A stretch of 52,922 nt of DNA, taken from NCBI GenBank assembly GCA_947166275.1, contig CAMVDP010000013.1, positions 1-52,922 on the forward strand, written 5' to 3'. The notes under the pieces were generated by a model, which did not search any database, was not told where the DNA came from, and saw only the letters and a list, made by a program, of their open reading frames with translations. This document shows, piece by piece, positions 7,090 to 16,353 of this stretch. Made by a program: the position numbers and the translations under genes. The stretch's first letter is position 1; each line of letters starts with the position of its first letter. The stretch comes from an uncultured Clostridia bacterium (GTDB taxonomy: Bacteria > Bacillota > Clostridia > Oscillospirales > Ruminococcaceae).

Positions 7090-9435
7090 TTATTTTTCGC
7101 TTCCGCCCCATTCAACAAGCGTGAAGCCGGTTCTCTCATAATGCGGCAGGGTCTGCTCCGGGATATCCACAGGAGTATCGCTCGCGTAGTAAGTCATGAA
7201 TACGCGAATCTGCGTATCGGGTATGGGTGATACATCAAGCGGAACGCTCGCCGCATAATCTGCGGTGTGCAGGGTGATGACATTATACGGGTTGTCCTGC
7301 ATCTTCGGCAGCCAGTAGATAATAAACTCGTTGGCTTCGCGGGCTGTCAGACCTATGTACATCAGCTTTTCGCGCAGGAATGCAGCGGTGTCAGCTCCCG
7401 CAACGCAGAAGCCCGCCGCATCCGACATAATATCACGGCTCACGCCCTCCCAATAGAGGCAGTAATACTCGTCTCCGTTTGCGTCGTACAGCGTGCCGTC
7501 AGGCATTGCGGTCACGTTCCAGCCGTCGCCGTAATCCGGGTATGTGCAGGTAAGCTCGCCGCCGTAGGGGAACTGCACTTGTACCGAAACATCGGTCTGC
7601 TGTTCGGGATAGAGGTAGATGACCGGCTTTTCCTTTGCGCCCTCGAACGAGATACCGTAGTATGCCTCATAGACTGCGCTTTCCTTGTCCGTGTAGTACA
7701 CGTTCAGCAAGTCGTTCGGGAAGCTCTCCGACGGCGTGAAGTAGTACGCGAATTTACCCTCTTCATACGATTTATCGTCACAGAGATCGTTCTTCACGCG
7801 AAGGTTGTACCTTTTGAGTTTATGAAACTCGTCACCGAGGTTCTCGTACAGCATATCGTAAACCTTATAAGGATTATCCGACATTACAGAGTAGCCGAGA
7901 GAATTTTTGCTTACCCACTTGTAGTATGTCCTTGACTGTCCCGTAAGAGGATTGTAGGCATCATACGGCTCTATGACGATCTTTTCGCCGAGATAATAAT
8001 AATCCGACTTATCAAATCCGTTTTCATCTATTTCGCCGTTCTTGCGGGATTCAGTAACACGGAGTATGTCGAGCTTTCCGTTCTTTATCGTGAGCAGGCA
8101 GTGATCCTTATAGTCCGTGAAATGCCAGCCGTGCTCGCCGGTGGGGAGATATATCGCTTCGTCAAAGGGTTCGTATTCTACCCTTGTGAACTCGCCGAGA
8201 TTCTTCATCACTCCGTTGTCGAGCCGGAACACGCGGCAGTGCAGAAATCCGTAGGGACAGCCTACCTCATCGGGGTTATCGCTGTACTGTGTTATTACCT
8301 CGGGAACGCCGTCGAAGTCGAGGTCGATGAGATCGAGTGCGAGCGTGTTATCGGTAATGATCTCGTCCTTCGCCGCAAGCATAGCTTCTGCAAGACCCGG
8401 TTCGGAGTCCTCAACCACGGGAATAACTCCCCCGTTTATGATGCTGTCGGTGTCCTCGGTTATCGGCTCTATGTACACAATATCGCCGCCTACAAGCGCG
8501 CCGCCGATGTTGTCATAAGTGAACTCGGGATGCATCAGCACGATCTTCGCGTAGATGAATTCGTCGTTCTGGTACTTTGATACGCTCTCACCGCCGTCGA
8601 GATAGCTGACATTAGTCACATACCCGTGCATCGTGTCGGCGTAGAAATCCGTGCCGTTCACGGTGAACTTCATCTTCTCCGGATCATATTCCGTCACGGG
8701 AAGTGCAAGGCGCTGCATAAACAACGGGTCAATGATGATCTCGTAAGCGTCCGGCTCGGGCATAATGTTGTCGATATGATGCTCCTTCGCACGGCGTACA
8801 AACGCATTGACAACGAACATTTTATCATAGCACTGCGTTTCGTAGCCGTACTTTACCTTTTTCAGAAAGATCGCGCCTTTTTCGTCGACCTTGTCTATGT
8901 CCATTCGCGTGTCCAAAGCCTTGAACGTTTCGTCATAGTATCCGCCGAAATCGCCGCCCGTATGTTCCGTGCTCTTTACGGCAGTCCTGAACGCGTTGTC
9001 GCACTCCTTTGACATCGCACCGCTCGAATATCTCGCCTGCGGTGTGAAACGACCGCTGTCGTACGTAAACTTTAAGTACGGATTTTTTCCGTCGTAATCG
9101 AGCTTCGGAGCTTCGCCCGCTTCAAGCTTCCATTCTCCGGTACGGAACATGTGCAGGGATTTCCGATTTTCACAGTTAATGCTTTTTCCGTTCAACTGAT
9201 TGAGCGTGTACCGCATTATGTCAGTCTCGGTCTTGACCTCGGTAACAGCCGTTGTCGTACTCGCAGCAGTCGTAGTCTCTGCTGTAGTGTCCACAGGTGT
9301 ACTTGTTGCCTCTGCTGCGCTTGTTGTTACATCCTTCTCCCGCTCCGTCCCGGAAGGCGAGTTGACTCCGCCGCAGCCCGAGAGCAGCAGAGTCGCTGCA
9401 ACTGCGACCGAGATAAGCTTTGTTCTTGTTTTCAT
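7090..9435 (-). CDS. Large secreted lipoprotein with Thr-rich linker and conserved C-terminal module
   Basis: A 781-residue protein with a lipoprotein signal (lipobox LSGC, Cys21), then a Thr/Ala/Ser-rich linker (about 30-68) typical of surface proteins of gut clostridia. The middle carries DLIDLDFDGVPEV, a calcium-loop-like repeat seen in FG-GAP/VCBS-type proteins. The last 170 residues begin KPVIYLYPEQQTDV and include WNVTAMPDGTLYD and LYWEG. I recognise this as a module recurring in secreted clostridial proteins, but I know of no biochemical role. GGAGG precedes the ATG. Probably anchored on the outer face of the membrane; substrate and function unknown. Confidence 0.7.
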   Translation of the reverse strand: MKTRTKLISVAVAATLLLSGCGGVNSPSGTEREKDVTTSAAEATSTPVDTTAETTTAASTTTAVTEVKTETDIMRYTLNQLNGKSINCENRKSLHMFRTGEWKLEAGEAPKLDYDGKNPYLKFTYDSGRFTPQARYSSGAMSKECDNAFRTAVKSTEHTGGDFGGYYDETFKALDTRMDIDKVDEKGAIFLKKVKYGYETQCYDKMFVVNAFVRRAKEHHIDNIMPEPDAYEIIIDPLFMQRLALPVTEYDPEKMKFTVNGTDFYADTMHGYVTNVSYLDGGESVSKYQNDEFIYAKIVLMHPEFTYDNIGGALVGGDIVYIEPITEDTDSIINGGVIPVVEDSEPGLAEAMLAAKDEIITDNTLALDLIDLDFDGVPEVITQYSDNPDEVGCPYGFLHCRVFRLDNGVMKNLGEFTRVEYEPFDEAIYLPTGEHGWHFTDYKDHCLLTIKNGKLDILRVTESRKNGEIDENGFDKSDYYYLGEKIVIEPYDAYNPLTGQSRTYYKWVSKNSLGYSVMSDNPYKVYDMLYENLGDEFHKLKRYNLRVKNDLCDDKSYEEGKFAYYFTPSESFPNDLLNVYYTDKESAVYEAYYGISFEGAKEKPVIYLYPEQQTDVSVQVQFPYGGELTCTYPDYGDGWNVTAMPDGTLYDANGDEYYCLYWEGVSRDIMSDAAGFCVAGADTAAFLREKLMYIGLTAREANEFIIYWLPKMQDNPYNVITLHTADYAASVPLDVSPIPDTQIRVFMTYYASDTPVDIPEQTLPHYERTGFTLVEWGGSEK

Positions 9436-9570
9436 TGTTATGACCTCCGATGTGTGTTATTATTCCTCTGATAATAAAGACGATGTATCGGGGTGAAATG
9501 TTACGCTGGTTTTTATGATTTGTTAAGTATGACGGAAATATTTGGCAGAAATCACAAAACACGTGCATAG

Positions 9571-10002
9571 TCAGGATGTCCGGCATTTCACGATAGTCTC
9601 CGTCACTGCGGTGAGTACACGGTCACCGTTCTGGTTTCGCACATCGAATGACACTTCCGCGAGCCCGTTCCTTTCATTGCGCTTCTCAAGCTTCGTGACA
9701 GTCACTGTACCGGTGAGCACATCGTCCGCAAATACAGGCTTGAGCCATTCGATGCTTGTGGATTTACCTGCGAGAAGCTGCTCGCCGAAGAAATCAACGT
9801 CGATGTACTTCGACCATACAGCCATGAATGACATGACTCCCGGAGCGAGAAGCCTGCCGAACGGTGTGGTCTTTGCGTATTCCTCGTCCGCGTGCAGCGG
9901 GATATTGTTGTACTCACGTGCAAACGCGAGCATCTTTTCCTTTTCGATGACTGCGGGGGCAGTCTCAACGGTCATTCCGACCTTCAGATCGTCAAAATAC
10001 AT
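9571..10002 (-). CDS. MaoC-like hot-dog-fold acyl dehydratase
   Basis: A 143-residue single-domain protein of the MaoC/(R)-specific enoyl-CoA hydratase family. The hydratase-2 pattern is recognisable as YNNIPLHADEEYA followed by FGRLLAPGVMSF, which supplies the Asp/His-type catalytic pair and the acyl pocket. AAAAGGAG precedes the ATG. It is alone in its transcript, with no polyketide, PHA or beta-oxidation genes nearby, so the acyl-CoA substrate is unknown. Confidence 0.85.
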   Translation of the reverse strand: MYFDDLKVGMTVETAPAVIEKEKMLAFAREYNNIPLHADEEYAKTTPFGRLLAPGVMSFMAVWSKYIDVDFFGEQLLAGKSTSIEWLKPVFADDVLTGTVTVTKLEKRNERNGLAEVSFDVRNQNGDRVLTAVTETIVKCRTS

Positions 10003-10038
10003 AATTGGTCTCCTTTTATGCTTATCGGGGATGATTAC

Positions 10039-10067
10039 ATTATAGAGCGGCGTGCGGGATTTGTCAA
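10039..10067 (-). promoter_or_regulatory. Sigma-A promoter of the MaoC-like gene
   Basis: On the minus strand a consensus TTGACA (10067-10062), 17 bases, and a consensus TATAAT (10044-10039). Confidence 0.85.
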
Positions 10068-10101
10068 GGAGAGGGATATACTGAAATGACGAAAAAAAAT
10101 A

Positions 10102-10130
10102 TTGACAAAACGGGCAAATAAAGATATTAT
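10102..10130 (+). promoter_or_regulatory. Sigma-A promoter of the DUF5131 gene
   Basis: TTGACA (10102-10107), 17 bases, TATTAT (10125-10130), about 37 bases before the start codon. Divergent from the MaoC promoter. Confidence 0.8.
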
Positions 10131-10166
10131 ATGTATAAATGCAAAATATGACATCAGGGGAACTTT

Positions 10167-11066
10167 ATGCACGATATATGGAATCCGTGGCACGGCTGCA
10201 TCAAAAAGAGCGAGGGCTGCGACAACTGCTATATGTACTTTCTTGACAAGATGCGGGATATGGACGGGTCGAAGGTGTTTCGCACTAAGGCGGGCTTCGA
10301 CTATCCTCTGCATACCGACAGGCGCGGCGGCTACAAGATAAAGAGCGGTGAGACGGTACGCGTCTGCATGACCTCGGATTTTTTTCTGGAGCAGGCGGAC
10401 GAGTGGAGAAACGATGCCTGGGATATTATGCGTGAGCGCAGTGATGTTGTGTTCTTCCTGCTGACGAAGCGCCCGGAGCGTGTGGCGACGCATCTTCCCG
10501 CAGACTGGGGAGATGGCTGGGAGAACATCTTCTTCAATGTTACCGCTGAAAACCAGCGCCGCGCCGATGAGCGCATACCGATACTGCTGGAGCTGCCGTT
10601 TAAGCACAAGGGCGTGATGTGCGCACCGTTCATCGGTCAGGTGAGCATGAGAAAATACCTTGAGACCGGACAGATAGAACAGGTGCTGTGCGACGGCGAG
10701 AACTACGACGGCGCGCGTCCGTGCGATTTTGAATGGGTGAAGCTGCTGCGCCGGGAGTGCGAGGATAACAATGTGACCTTCACATTCTGCGGTACGGGCA
10801 GACGCTTCATCAAGGACGGAAAGCTGTACCGTATCGAGGGTAACAGTATACAGAGCAATCAGGCATATAAGTCCGGTATGAGCTTCAAGGGGAAGCCGAT
10901 AGAGTTCAGGCTCGTCGATAAGTGGGGACTGCCGATTAGTGACGAGGACCGCTATGTGCCGTTTTTCCGCGAGAGATGCGAGACCTGCGGCATGCGACAG
11001 TCATGCAACGGGTGCAGCAGCTGCGGCAGGTGCGAGACAGGCGGCAGAGGCGTTGACGCAGAGTGA
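10167..11066 (+). CDS. DUF5131 (phage Gp37/Gp68-like) protein with C-terminal Cys cluster
   Basis: A 299-residue protein. The N-terminus WNPWHGCIKKSEGCDNCY (C11, C18, C21) is the hallmark of the DUF5131/Gp37-Gp68 family, whose cysteine triplet resembles an atypical radical-SAM cluster site. CMTSDFF and LLTKRPER follow as further conserved blocks. The last 25 residues add a separate cysteine-rich segment (CETCGMRQSC, then CSSCGRC), perhaps a second Fe-S or zinc site. The start ATG follows AGGGGAA. It is seven bases before a conserved unknown, probably cotranscribed. No function has been established that I can cite. Confidence 0.82.
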   Translation: MHDIWNPWHGCIKKSEGCDNCYMYFLDKMRDMDGSKVFRTKAGFDYPLHTDRRGGYKIKSGETVRVCMTSDFFLEQADEWRNDAWDIMRERSDVVFFLLTKRPERVATHLPADWGDGWENIFFNVTAENQRRADERIPILLELPFKHKGVMCAPFIGQVSMRKYLETGQIEQVLCDGENYDGARPCDFEWVKLLRRECEDNNVTFTFCGTGRRFIKDGKLYRIEGNSIQSNQAYKSGMSFKGKPIEFRLVDKWGLPISDEDRYVPFFRERCETCGMRQSCNGCSSCGRCETGGRGVDAE

Positions 11067-11072
11067 GGGAAT

Positions 11073-11615
11073 ATGTATCTGTATCATTATTTTGATAAAC
11101 GTTCGGGGCCATTCAGGAGCCTCACCGCGCTGCCGGATGATGAGTCGCGCCTGCTGCTCGGCAGGATAAAGTCGGAACGACCCGGGTCCTTCTGTGCACA
11201 GAGAGATGAGGACTATATCGGGAAAAGAAGAAACTGTGAGGCGATCATACGCCGTGAGTTCATCGCAAAGGGCGGCATCGCGGAGCTTGAAACACCGTAC
11301 TATATGACCGTTGAGCACAGCCCGTGGCTGAACACATGGTATGAGCAGGGCGGCTTCATAAAGATCCGCATCGGGGAGTTTGATGTCCGTACGATATCGT
11401 TCACATACGGAGATTCCATGCCGACCTTCAGTCCCCGCGCAAACGACGGGAAAGAGTACAGAATGACGGTGTACACATACGATGAGATACTCGGTATCAT
11501 AGATAAATACGGCTTGCCGCAGGACTGGAACGACGACGGGCGGTACGGACCGGAAAGGTACATCGAAGCTCATGTGTGGAGCAGTAAGACGATCATGAAG
11601 TATATTGGCGGATGA
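11073..11615 (+). CDS. Conserved clostridial protein of unknown function (about 180 residues)
   Basis: A soluble 180-residue protein opening MYLYHYFDKRSGPF and containing MTVEHSPWL, SFTYGDSMPTFSP and LPQDWNDDGRYGPERYIE. I recognise this as a family widespread in Clostridia, often annotated only as hypothetical. The conserved His, Glu, Asp and Trp residues suggest an enzymatic or ligand-binding site, but no fold can be named by eye. It starts seven bases after the DUF5131 gene, with weak GAGGGA in the junction, and is followed 45 bases later by a MATE exporter. Confidence 0.75.
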   Translation: MYLYHYFDKRSGPFRSLTALPDDESRLLLGRIKSERPGSFCAQRDEDYIGKRRNCEAIIRREFIAKGGIAELETPYYMTVEHSPWLNTWYEQGGFIKIRIGEFDVRTISFTYGDSMPTFSPRANDGKEYRMTVYTYDEILGIIDKYGLPQDWNDDGRYGPERYIEAHVWSSKTIMKYIGG

Positions 11616-11660
11616 AGCCTTGCGCAGTGCCGGCGGATCGTTCCGCGGAAGGTGATAGAT

Positions 11661-13019
11661 ATGAATCAGTACGCAAAAACTATGAATGAGGGCAGTGAGA
11701 TAAAGCATATCCTGCTTTTTACTCTGCCGCTTTTGTTCGGAAACCTGTTTCAGCAGTTCTACAATGTCGTCGATTCGGTCATAGTGGGACGCTATCTCGG
11801 CAGTAACGCGCTTGCTGCCGTCGGAGCTACCGGCTCCATAACATATCTGTTCTATACCCTGTGTATCGGGCTTTCGGTGGGTACGGGAATACTTATCGCA
11901 CAGCACTTCGGCGCGGGTAACGAAAACAATGTCAGGAAGCTTATCGTGAACTCGTCGTATGTCGTGGTGGTGTTCGGGATCGTTATGACAATTATCTCAA
12001 TTGCGCTCGCGCCTGATCTGCTGAGGCTCCTGGAAACGGAGGAGGAGATATTCGACGACGCGGTATGTTATATGCGGATAGCCTGTTCCGGTACGCTGGC
12101 TGTGGCGGCGTATAACTGGATAAACTCGGTCATGCGCTCACTCGGGAACTCGACGATACCGCTTGTGTTCCTTATCGTAGCGAGCGTTGTCAATGTCGGA
12201 CTTGACCTGCTGTTCGTGCTCGTTTTCGGCATGGGGGTCGGCGGAGCGGCACTTGCTACGGTCATTGCGCAGGGAACCGCCGCTGCGGGAAGCATAATCT
12301 TCGCGTTCGCGAAATTCCCGCAGTTCAGGCTGACCCGTGAGCATATCCGGCCGGATATCAAGACGGCTGCGAACTGTATATCCAAGGGTGTGCCGCTCGC
12401 TCTGCAATACGCGTTCATTTCCGTGTCGATGATTTATCTTCAGAGGACTGCAAATACCTTCGGCGTTACGGTCACTGCGACATACACCGCGACGATGCGT
12501 GTTGAGCAGCTTATCCAGCAGCCTTTCATATCATTGAGCACTGCGGTATCCACCTTTACCGGGCAGAATCTCGGTGCCGGGCTGCTTGACCGATGCGTGC
12601 GGGGCTACCGGAAGTCTATGGTAGCTATGATATGCTTTGCGGTGTTAATGCTTGGCGTGTTCATGCTTTTCAGCGGGAATATCGTGGGCTTTTTCGTTAC
12701 CGAACCGGAGGTCATCGCGATAGGCGATGTCGCACTGAAGCTGTCGGCATGCTTCTATGTGTTCCTTGGTACGATACACGTAACGCGAGGTCTGCTCAAC
12801 GGTGCCGGAGATGTAAGTTACGCGATGCTGAACGGTTTCGTAGAGGTAATAGGCAGGATAGGCTTCGCGACGGTACTCTCACTGATCCCGGAGATAGGCT
12901 GCTGGGCGGTGTGGGCAACATCGGGACTCACGTGGTTCATCACCGGACTTATGAGCTATATAAGATATAAGCGCGGGCATTGGAAAGGACACGGTATTTC
13001 CGTGAAAGATCCCGTTTGA
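11661..13019 (+). CDS. MATE family multidrug/cation exporter
   Basis: A 452-residue, 12-helix membrane protein in two homologous halves. The family opening PLLFGNLFQQFYNVVDSVIVGRY is clear, and GVPLALQ starts the second half. MATE proteins export organic cations or metabolites using Na+ or H+. The ATG at 11661 is chosen over the GTG at 11652 because GGAAGGTG sits right before it. Downstream by 40 bases is a radical SAM enzyme on the same strand. The cargo is unknown. Confidence 0.92.
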   Translation: MNQYAKTMNEGSEIKHILLFTLPLLFGNLFQQFYNVVDSVIVGRYLGSNALAAVGATGSITYLFYTLCIGLSVGTGILIAQHFGAGNENNVRKLIVNSSYVVVVFGIVMTIISIALAPDLLRLLETEEEIFDDAVCYMRIACSGTLAVAAYNWINSVMRSLGNSTIPLVFLIVASVVNVGLDLLFVLVFGMGVGGAALATVIAQGTAAAGSIIFAFAKFPQFRLTREHIRPDIKTAANCISKGVPLALQYAFISVSMIYLQRTANTFGVTVTATYTATMRVEQLIQQPFISLSTAVSTFTGQNLGAGLLDRCVRGYRKSMVAMICFAVLMLGVFMLFSGNIVGFFVTEPEVIAIGDVALKLSACFYVFLGTIHVTRGLLNGAGDVSYAMLNGFVEVIGRIGFATVLSLIPEIGCWAVWATSGLTWFITGLMSYIRYKRGHWKGHGISVKDPV

Positions 13020-13059
13020 CAATGATATTGCCGAACCGGATAACGATTGAGGTGGATTA

Positions 13060-14466
13060 GTGAAGATAAGATTCATTGAACCGGGAAATCTCCCGTACCG
13101 CAGGTCGATCAAAAACCTGTATGTTTATGACAAATACATACGGACTCCGTCAAACGGAATCATCACGCTCGCCACGGTGCTGAAAAGCAGATACCCTGAT
13201 GTGTTCTGCTACAGCGAGTCGATATCAAAGATAAAGTACGATGACATCTACAACGCGGATATAGTTTTCATCAGCATTTTCACGTTCAATGCGAACCGCG
13301 GCTATGAGACAGCCGAACGCATACGCCGGAACAGCTCCGCGCTTATCGTTTTCGGCGGACTTCACGCTACCCTTGACTGGCGGGAGACGATAAAGCACTG
13401 CGACTATGTGATCCGCGGCGAGGGCGATGAAGTACTGATACCGTTCGTGGAAGCGATAGAAAGCGGCAGTGTGCCGGAGCTTCCCGGAGTGGTCATGCGC
13501 AGGAACGGGGAAGTGACATCGTTCGGTGAGCCGGTACCGCCGACAAAGCTCGATATCGTACCTGACCGCGATCTTATGTACAATTTCCGTAAAATGGCGA
13601 AGCGGTGCACGCTGTGGCCGCAGGTGCACGCGTCGAGGGGCTGTCCGCACAACTGCGATTACTGCTCGCTTGTCGCGGCATTCGGCAGGAAGGTGAGAAC
13701 TCGCTCGCCGCAGAATGTGGTCGAGGATATCAGAGCTGCCATAGATTTCTTCGGAAAGCGGATGCTCAATATCCTGTGGATAACAGATGATAATTTCTTT
13801 GCTGACCGGAAGTGGGCAGTCGAGACTCTGAACGCGATAATCGACAGCGGTATCAGGTATTCGTTCACGATACAGGCGCGCTTTGAGGTGGGTTTTGACG
13901 ATGAGATGCTCGATCTGCTCAAACGGGCGGGCGTAGATGAAATAGCAATGGGTATCGAGTTTCTCGATGACAGGTCTTTTGCCGAATACCATAAGAAAAG
14001 CACTTATGACGAGATCCTGCGCTCCGTGAAAAACATACAAAGTCACGGCATAAGAACGCGCGGACTGTTCATCTTCGGCGCCGATGATCACACGCCGGGC
14101 ATAGGAAAGCAGCTCGCGGATTTCGTTATAGCGAACAACATCTGCGGGGTGCTTATACAGTCTATGTATTTCGTGCCGGGAACGCCTGTCTATGAATCGC
14201 ACAAGGAGCTTCTCATAGACGCCGGCGACTGGTCGAGATGTGTCGGTAAGACAGTGCATTACCCGAAAAATATGACTCCCGCCGAGCTCCAGCGTGAAGT
14301 GATAACGGCGAGTCGTCTGATATATTCCCGAAGACGGCTGTTGGACGCGGTGCTGCATAAGCGGGGCACGGAGAGGATACTGTTTATCGGTGAATACTTC
14401 TGGCAAAGGGAGGTCCGAAAAGATATGAAGCGTGAGCTGAAATACCTTGAGAGTCTGACACAGTGA
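13060..14466 (+). CDS. B12-binding domain radical SAM enzyme
   Basis: A 468-residue cytoplasmic protein. Residues 1-150 form a Rossmann-like cobalamin-binding domain (IVFGGLHATL, then YVIRGEGDEV). The radical SAM core follows with C195, C199 and C202 in RGCPHNCDYC. Later segments (ITDDNFF, MGIEFLDD, GLFIFGADD) are the usual barrel strands. The start is a GTG with GAGGTGG five bases upstream. No DxHxxG B12-tail motif is obvious in the N-terminal half, which is common for this class. Possible reactions include methylation or ring chemistry; the neighbours do not identify a substrate. Confidence 0.85.
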   Translation: MKIRFIEPGNLPYRRSIKNLYVYDKYIRTPSNGIITLATVLKSRYPDVFCYSESISKIKYDDIYNADIVFISIFTFNANRGYETAERIRRNSSALIVFGGLHATLDWRETIKHCDYVIRGEGDEVLIPFVEAIESGSVPELPGVVMRRNGEVTSFGEPVPPTKLDIVPDRDLMYNFRKMAKRCTLWPQVHASRGCPHNCDYCSLVAAFGRKVRTRSPQNVVEDIRAAIDFFGKRMLNILWITDDNFFADRKWAVETLNAIIDSGIRYSFTIQARFEVGFDDEMLDLLKRAGVDEIAMGIEFLDDRSFAEYHKKSTYDEILRSVKNIQSHGIRTRGLFIFGADDHTPGIGKQLADFVIANNICGVLIQSMYFVPGTPVYESHKELLIDAGDWSRCVGKTVHYPKNMTPAELQREVITASRLIYSRRRLLDAVLHKRGTERILFIGEYFWQREVRKDMKRELKYLESLTQ

Positions 14467-14498
14467 TAAAATGAAAGAACAGGAGAATACACAGAATC

Positions 14499-14533
14499 AT
14501 CCCCCGGAATGACCGAATGCCATGCCGGGGGAT
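14499..14533. terminator. Hairpin between convergent genes
   Basis: A 9-bp GC-rich stem ATCCCCCGG/CCGGGGGAT with a 17-base loop lies between the converging radical SAM and HD-GYP genes. Neither side has a good T-run, so termination strength is uncertain. Confidence 0.5.
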
Positions 14534-14539
14534 AGTTGG

Positions 14540-16105
14540 TTATTCGTGAAGCGCGTATGTCTTGTCGGAATCGATGATCTCAAGCATACACTTCGCCGCG
14601 ACAGGGTCGAACTGTGTACCGATGTTGTTTTCGATCTCCGAGCGCGCGTCCTTCTGCGGGATGTACTGCCTGTAGCTGCGGTTGGAGGTCATTGCGTCAT
14701 AGCTGTCCGCTACGGCGATGATACGGACAAGGAACGGTATCTCCTCGCCCTTCTTCCCGTCGGGATAGCCGGTGCCGTCATAGTATTCGTGATGCCACCT
14801 TGCGCCGAGCGCGAGGTCAGGCTCGCTCTTTATCTTCTCAAGTATCTCGTATCCGAGTATCGGGTGGGACTGTACCAGCTCGAATTCCTCGTTTGTGAGT
14901 GATGTTTTTTTACAGATTATGCTTGACGGGATACCGATCTTGCCGATGTCGTGGAGCAGACCCATATAGAATATCTTTTCCTGCTCTTCCTCGGACAGCC
15001 CGAGCTTTTTAGCGATCATCCTCGCGTAGATCGCGACGCGTTCAGAGTGACCGTTGGTGTACTCGTCCTTCGCGTCTATCGCTTTCGCGAGGGCTTCCAT
15101 GACATCTGCGGTGAGCTGTTTCATCGCAGTACGGGATCTCTGTATGCTGCTGATGTAGTCATCCATTTCCACAGTAAGCTCTGACAGATCGTTTGCCAGC
15201 AGACCGAGCTCATTGTTGGCGGTGATGTGCTCCATATCCGAGATAACGTCAGTGCTCTTTTTGGAAGCCATGTACTGCCTGATGCTGCTTTGCATGCCTG
15301 TGATCGGGTTTATGACCCTGGTGCGGAGAAATCCGAGCAGTACCGAGCCGAGTATCGCGACTACCATGATTCCGAGAAGTGCCATGACCACGAGGTTCTG
15401 TGATATCGTATCGCGGAAGCGGCTCCAGTCATACTCGACGCAGATGACGCATTTTACCTGACCGTCCAGTGATAAAGGCGCATAGCCGATATACAGGCTG
15501 TCGCCATTCTCATGGTTGTATACTTCATATTCGGTGTCGTTGTACAAGCCCGATCGGATGTTTGCGAGGACGGGCTGTCTGTTGGTGTCTATATCTCTGT
15601 GTCCGCCGAGAGAGTCAAGGAAAGTGTAATCCTCATCGTTGCCGATGCAGTAAATGAAACCGTCAGCGCTGCTTCGGATATCCATGAGATATATGCTTAC
15701 GTAATCGAGGCGTTGAGTTTCACTGTTGATCTCGGCGCAGAGTGAGCGATACCTGTCCTTGGCTATACAGCTCTTCGCTGCGTCGGAGAAACGTGCGAAG
15801 TCGCTGTCGGTGATCTCTCCGTTGAGCTCGCCGAGTGCAATGTTGCCGGCTTTTTCTTCCTCATCGGTATAATCGGATAACACGCTTTCAGGGTTTTGCT
15901 CCCAATAGTCGAGTATGCTTGATATCGCGGGCAGCTGCATCACATATTCCTTCATACGCAGAAGATCGCGGTCGATCATCTCGTTCTTGGAATTGAGGAA
16001 CATCGATGTGCTCCCGACGTAGATAACGAAGCCGAGAACTATCAGTACGGCGATAAGGAACGCCGTTATAAGCAAGCCCACCTGGAACAGCAGCTTTTTT
16101 GTCAT
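14540..16105 (-). CDS. Membrane HD-GYP domain protein, probable c-di-GMP phosphodiesterase
   Basis: A 521-residue protein with a membrane segment at 7-30, an extracytoplasmic sensor of about 200 residues, a second membrane segment near 235-260, a HAMP-like linker (NPITGMQSSI) and a C-terminal HD-GYP domain. Catalytic motifs are complete: HDIGKIG (H385, D386) and HHEYYDGTGYP (438-448). HD-GYP proteins hydrolyse c-di-GMP, so it should oppose the GGDEF cyclases in this window. The start is supported by GGGAGG upstream. The external ligand is unknown. Confidence 0.9.
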   Translation of the reverse strand: MTKKLLFQVGLLITAFLIAVLIVLGFVIYVGSTSMFLNSKNEMIDRDLLRMKEYVMQLPAISSILDYWEQNPESVLSDYTDEEEKAGNIALGELNGEITDSDFARFSDAAKSCIAKDRYRSLCAEINSETQRLDYVSIYLMDIRSSADGFIYCIGNDEDYTFLDSLGGHRDIDTNRQPVLANIRSGLYNDTEYEVYNHENGDSLYIGYAPLSLDGQVKCVICVEYDWSRFRDTISQNLVVMALLGIMVVAILGSVLLGFLRTRVINPITGMQSSIRQYMASKKSTDVISDMEHITANNELGLLANDLSELTVEMDDYISSIQRSRTAMKQLTADVMEALAKAIDAKDEYTNGHSERVAIYARMIAKKLGLSEEEQEKIFYMGLLHDIGKIGIPSSIICKKTSLTNEEFELVQSHPILGYEILEKIKSEPDLALGARWHHEYYDGTGYPDGKKGEEIPFLVRIIAVADSYDAMTSNRSYRQYIPQKDARSEIENNIGTQFDPVAAKCMLEIIDSDKTYALHE

Positions 16106-16233
16106 TGGGTATCCTCCCTGTGATCAAGCCATGATCCGGGCTCGGCTGTTGAAGTCTTCAGAAAGTACATTCGGGGAAACATGCTGCCGGGTGCGCTTTG
16201 TTACGGATCAGGGTTTCATTTTTATCAGGTACT

Positions 16234-16262
16234 ATTTTAGCAGAAATTATCATGCTTGTCAA
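16234..16262 (-). promoter_or_regulatory. Sigma-A promoter of the HD-GYP gene
   Basis: TTGACA (16262-16257), 17 bases and TAAAAT (16239-16234) on the minus strand. The leader is about 120 bases and contains an 11-base palindrome TGAAGACTTCA, but I recognise no riboswitch in it. Confidence 0.75.
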
Positions 16263-16295
16263 TAACATAATGAGTATACATATGAATATTAAGTA

Positions 16296-16324
16296 TTGCA
16301 ATAGTGGACATGATATGGTATAAT
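16296..16324 (+). promoter_or_regulatory. Sigma-A promoter of the ANT(6)-like gene
   Basis: TTGCAA (16296-16301), 17 bases, TATAAT (16319-16324), about 30 bases before the start. Confidence 0.75.
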
Positions 16325-16353
16325 GGAAAAAACGAAGGACGGAGAGGGCAGAA

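Noticed and set aside
16106-16233. Possible riboswitch in the 120-base leader of the HD-GYP gene
   Set aside because: No known aptamer core (c-di-GMP, cobalamin, SAM, glycine) could be recognised, only a short palindrome.
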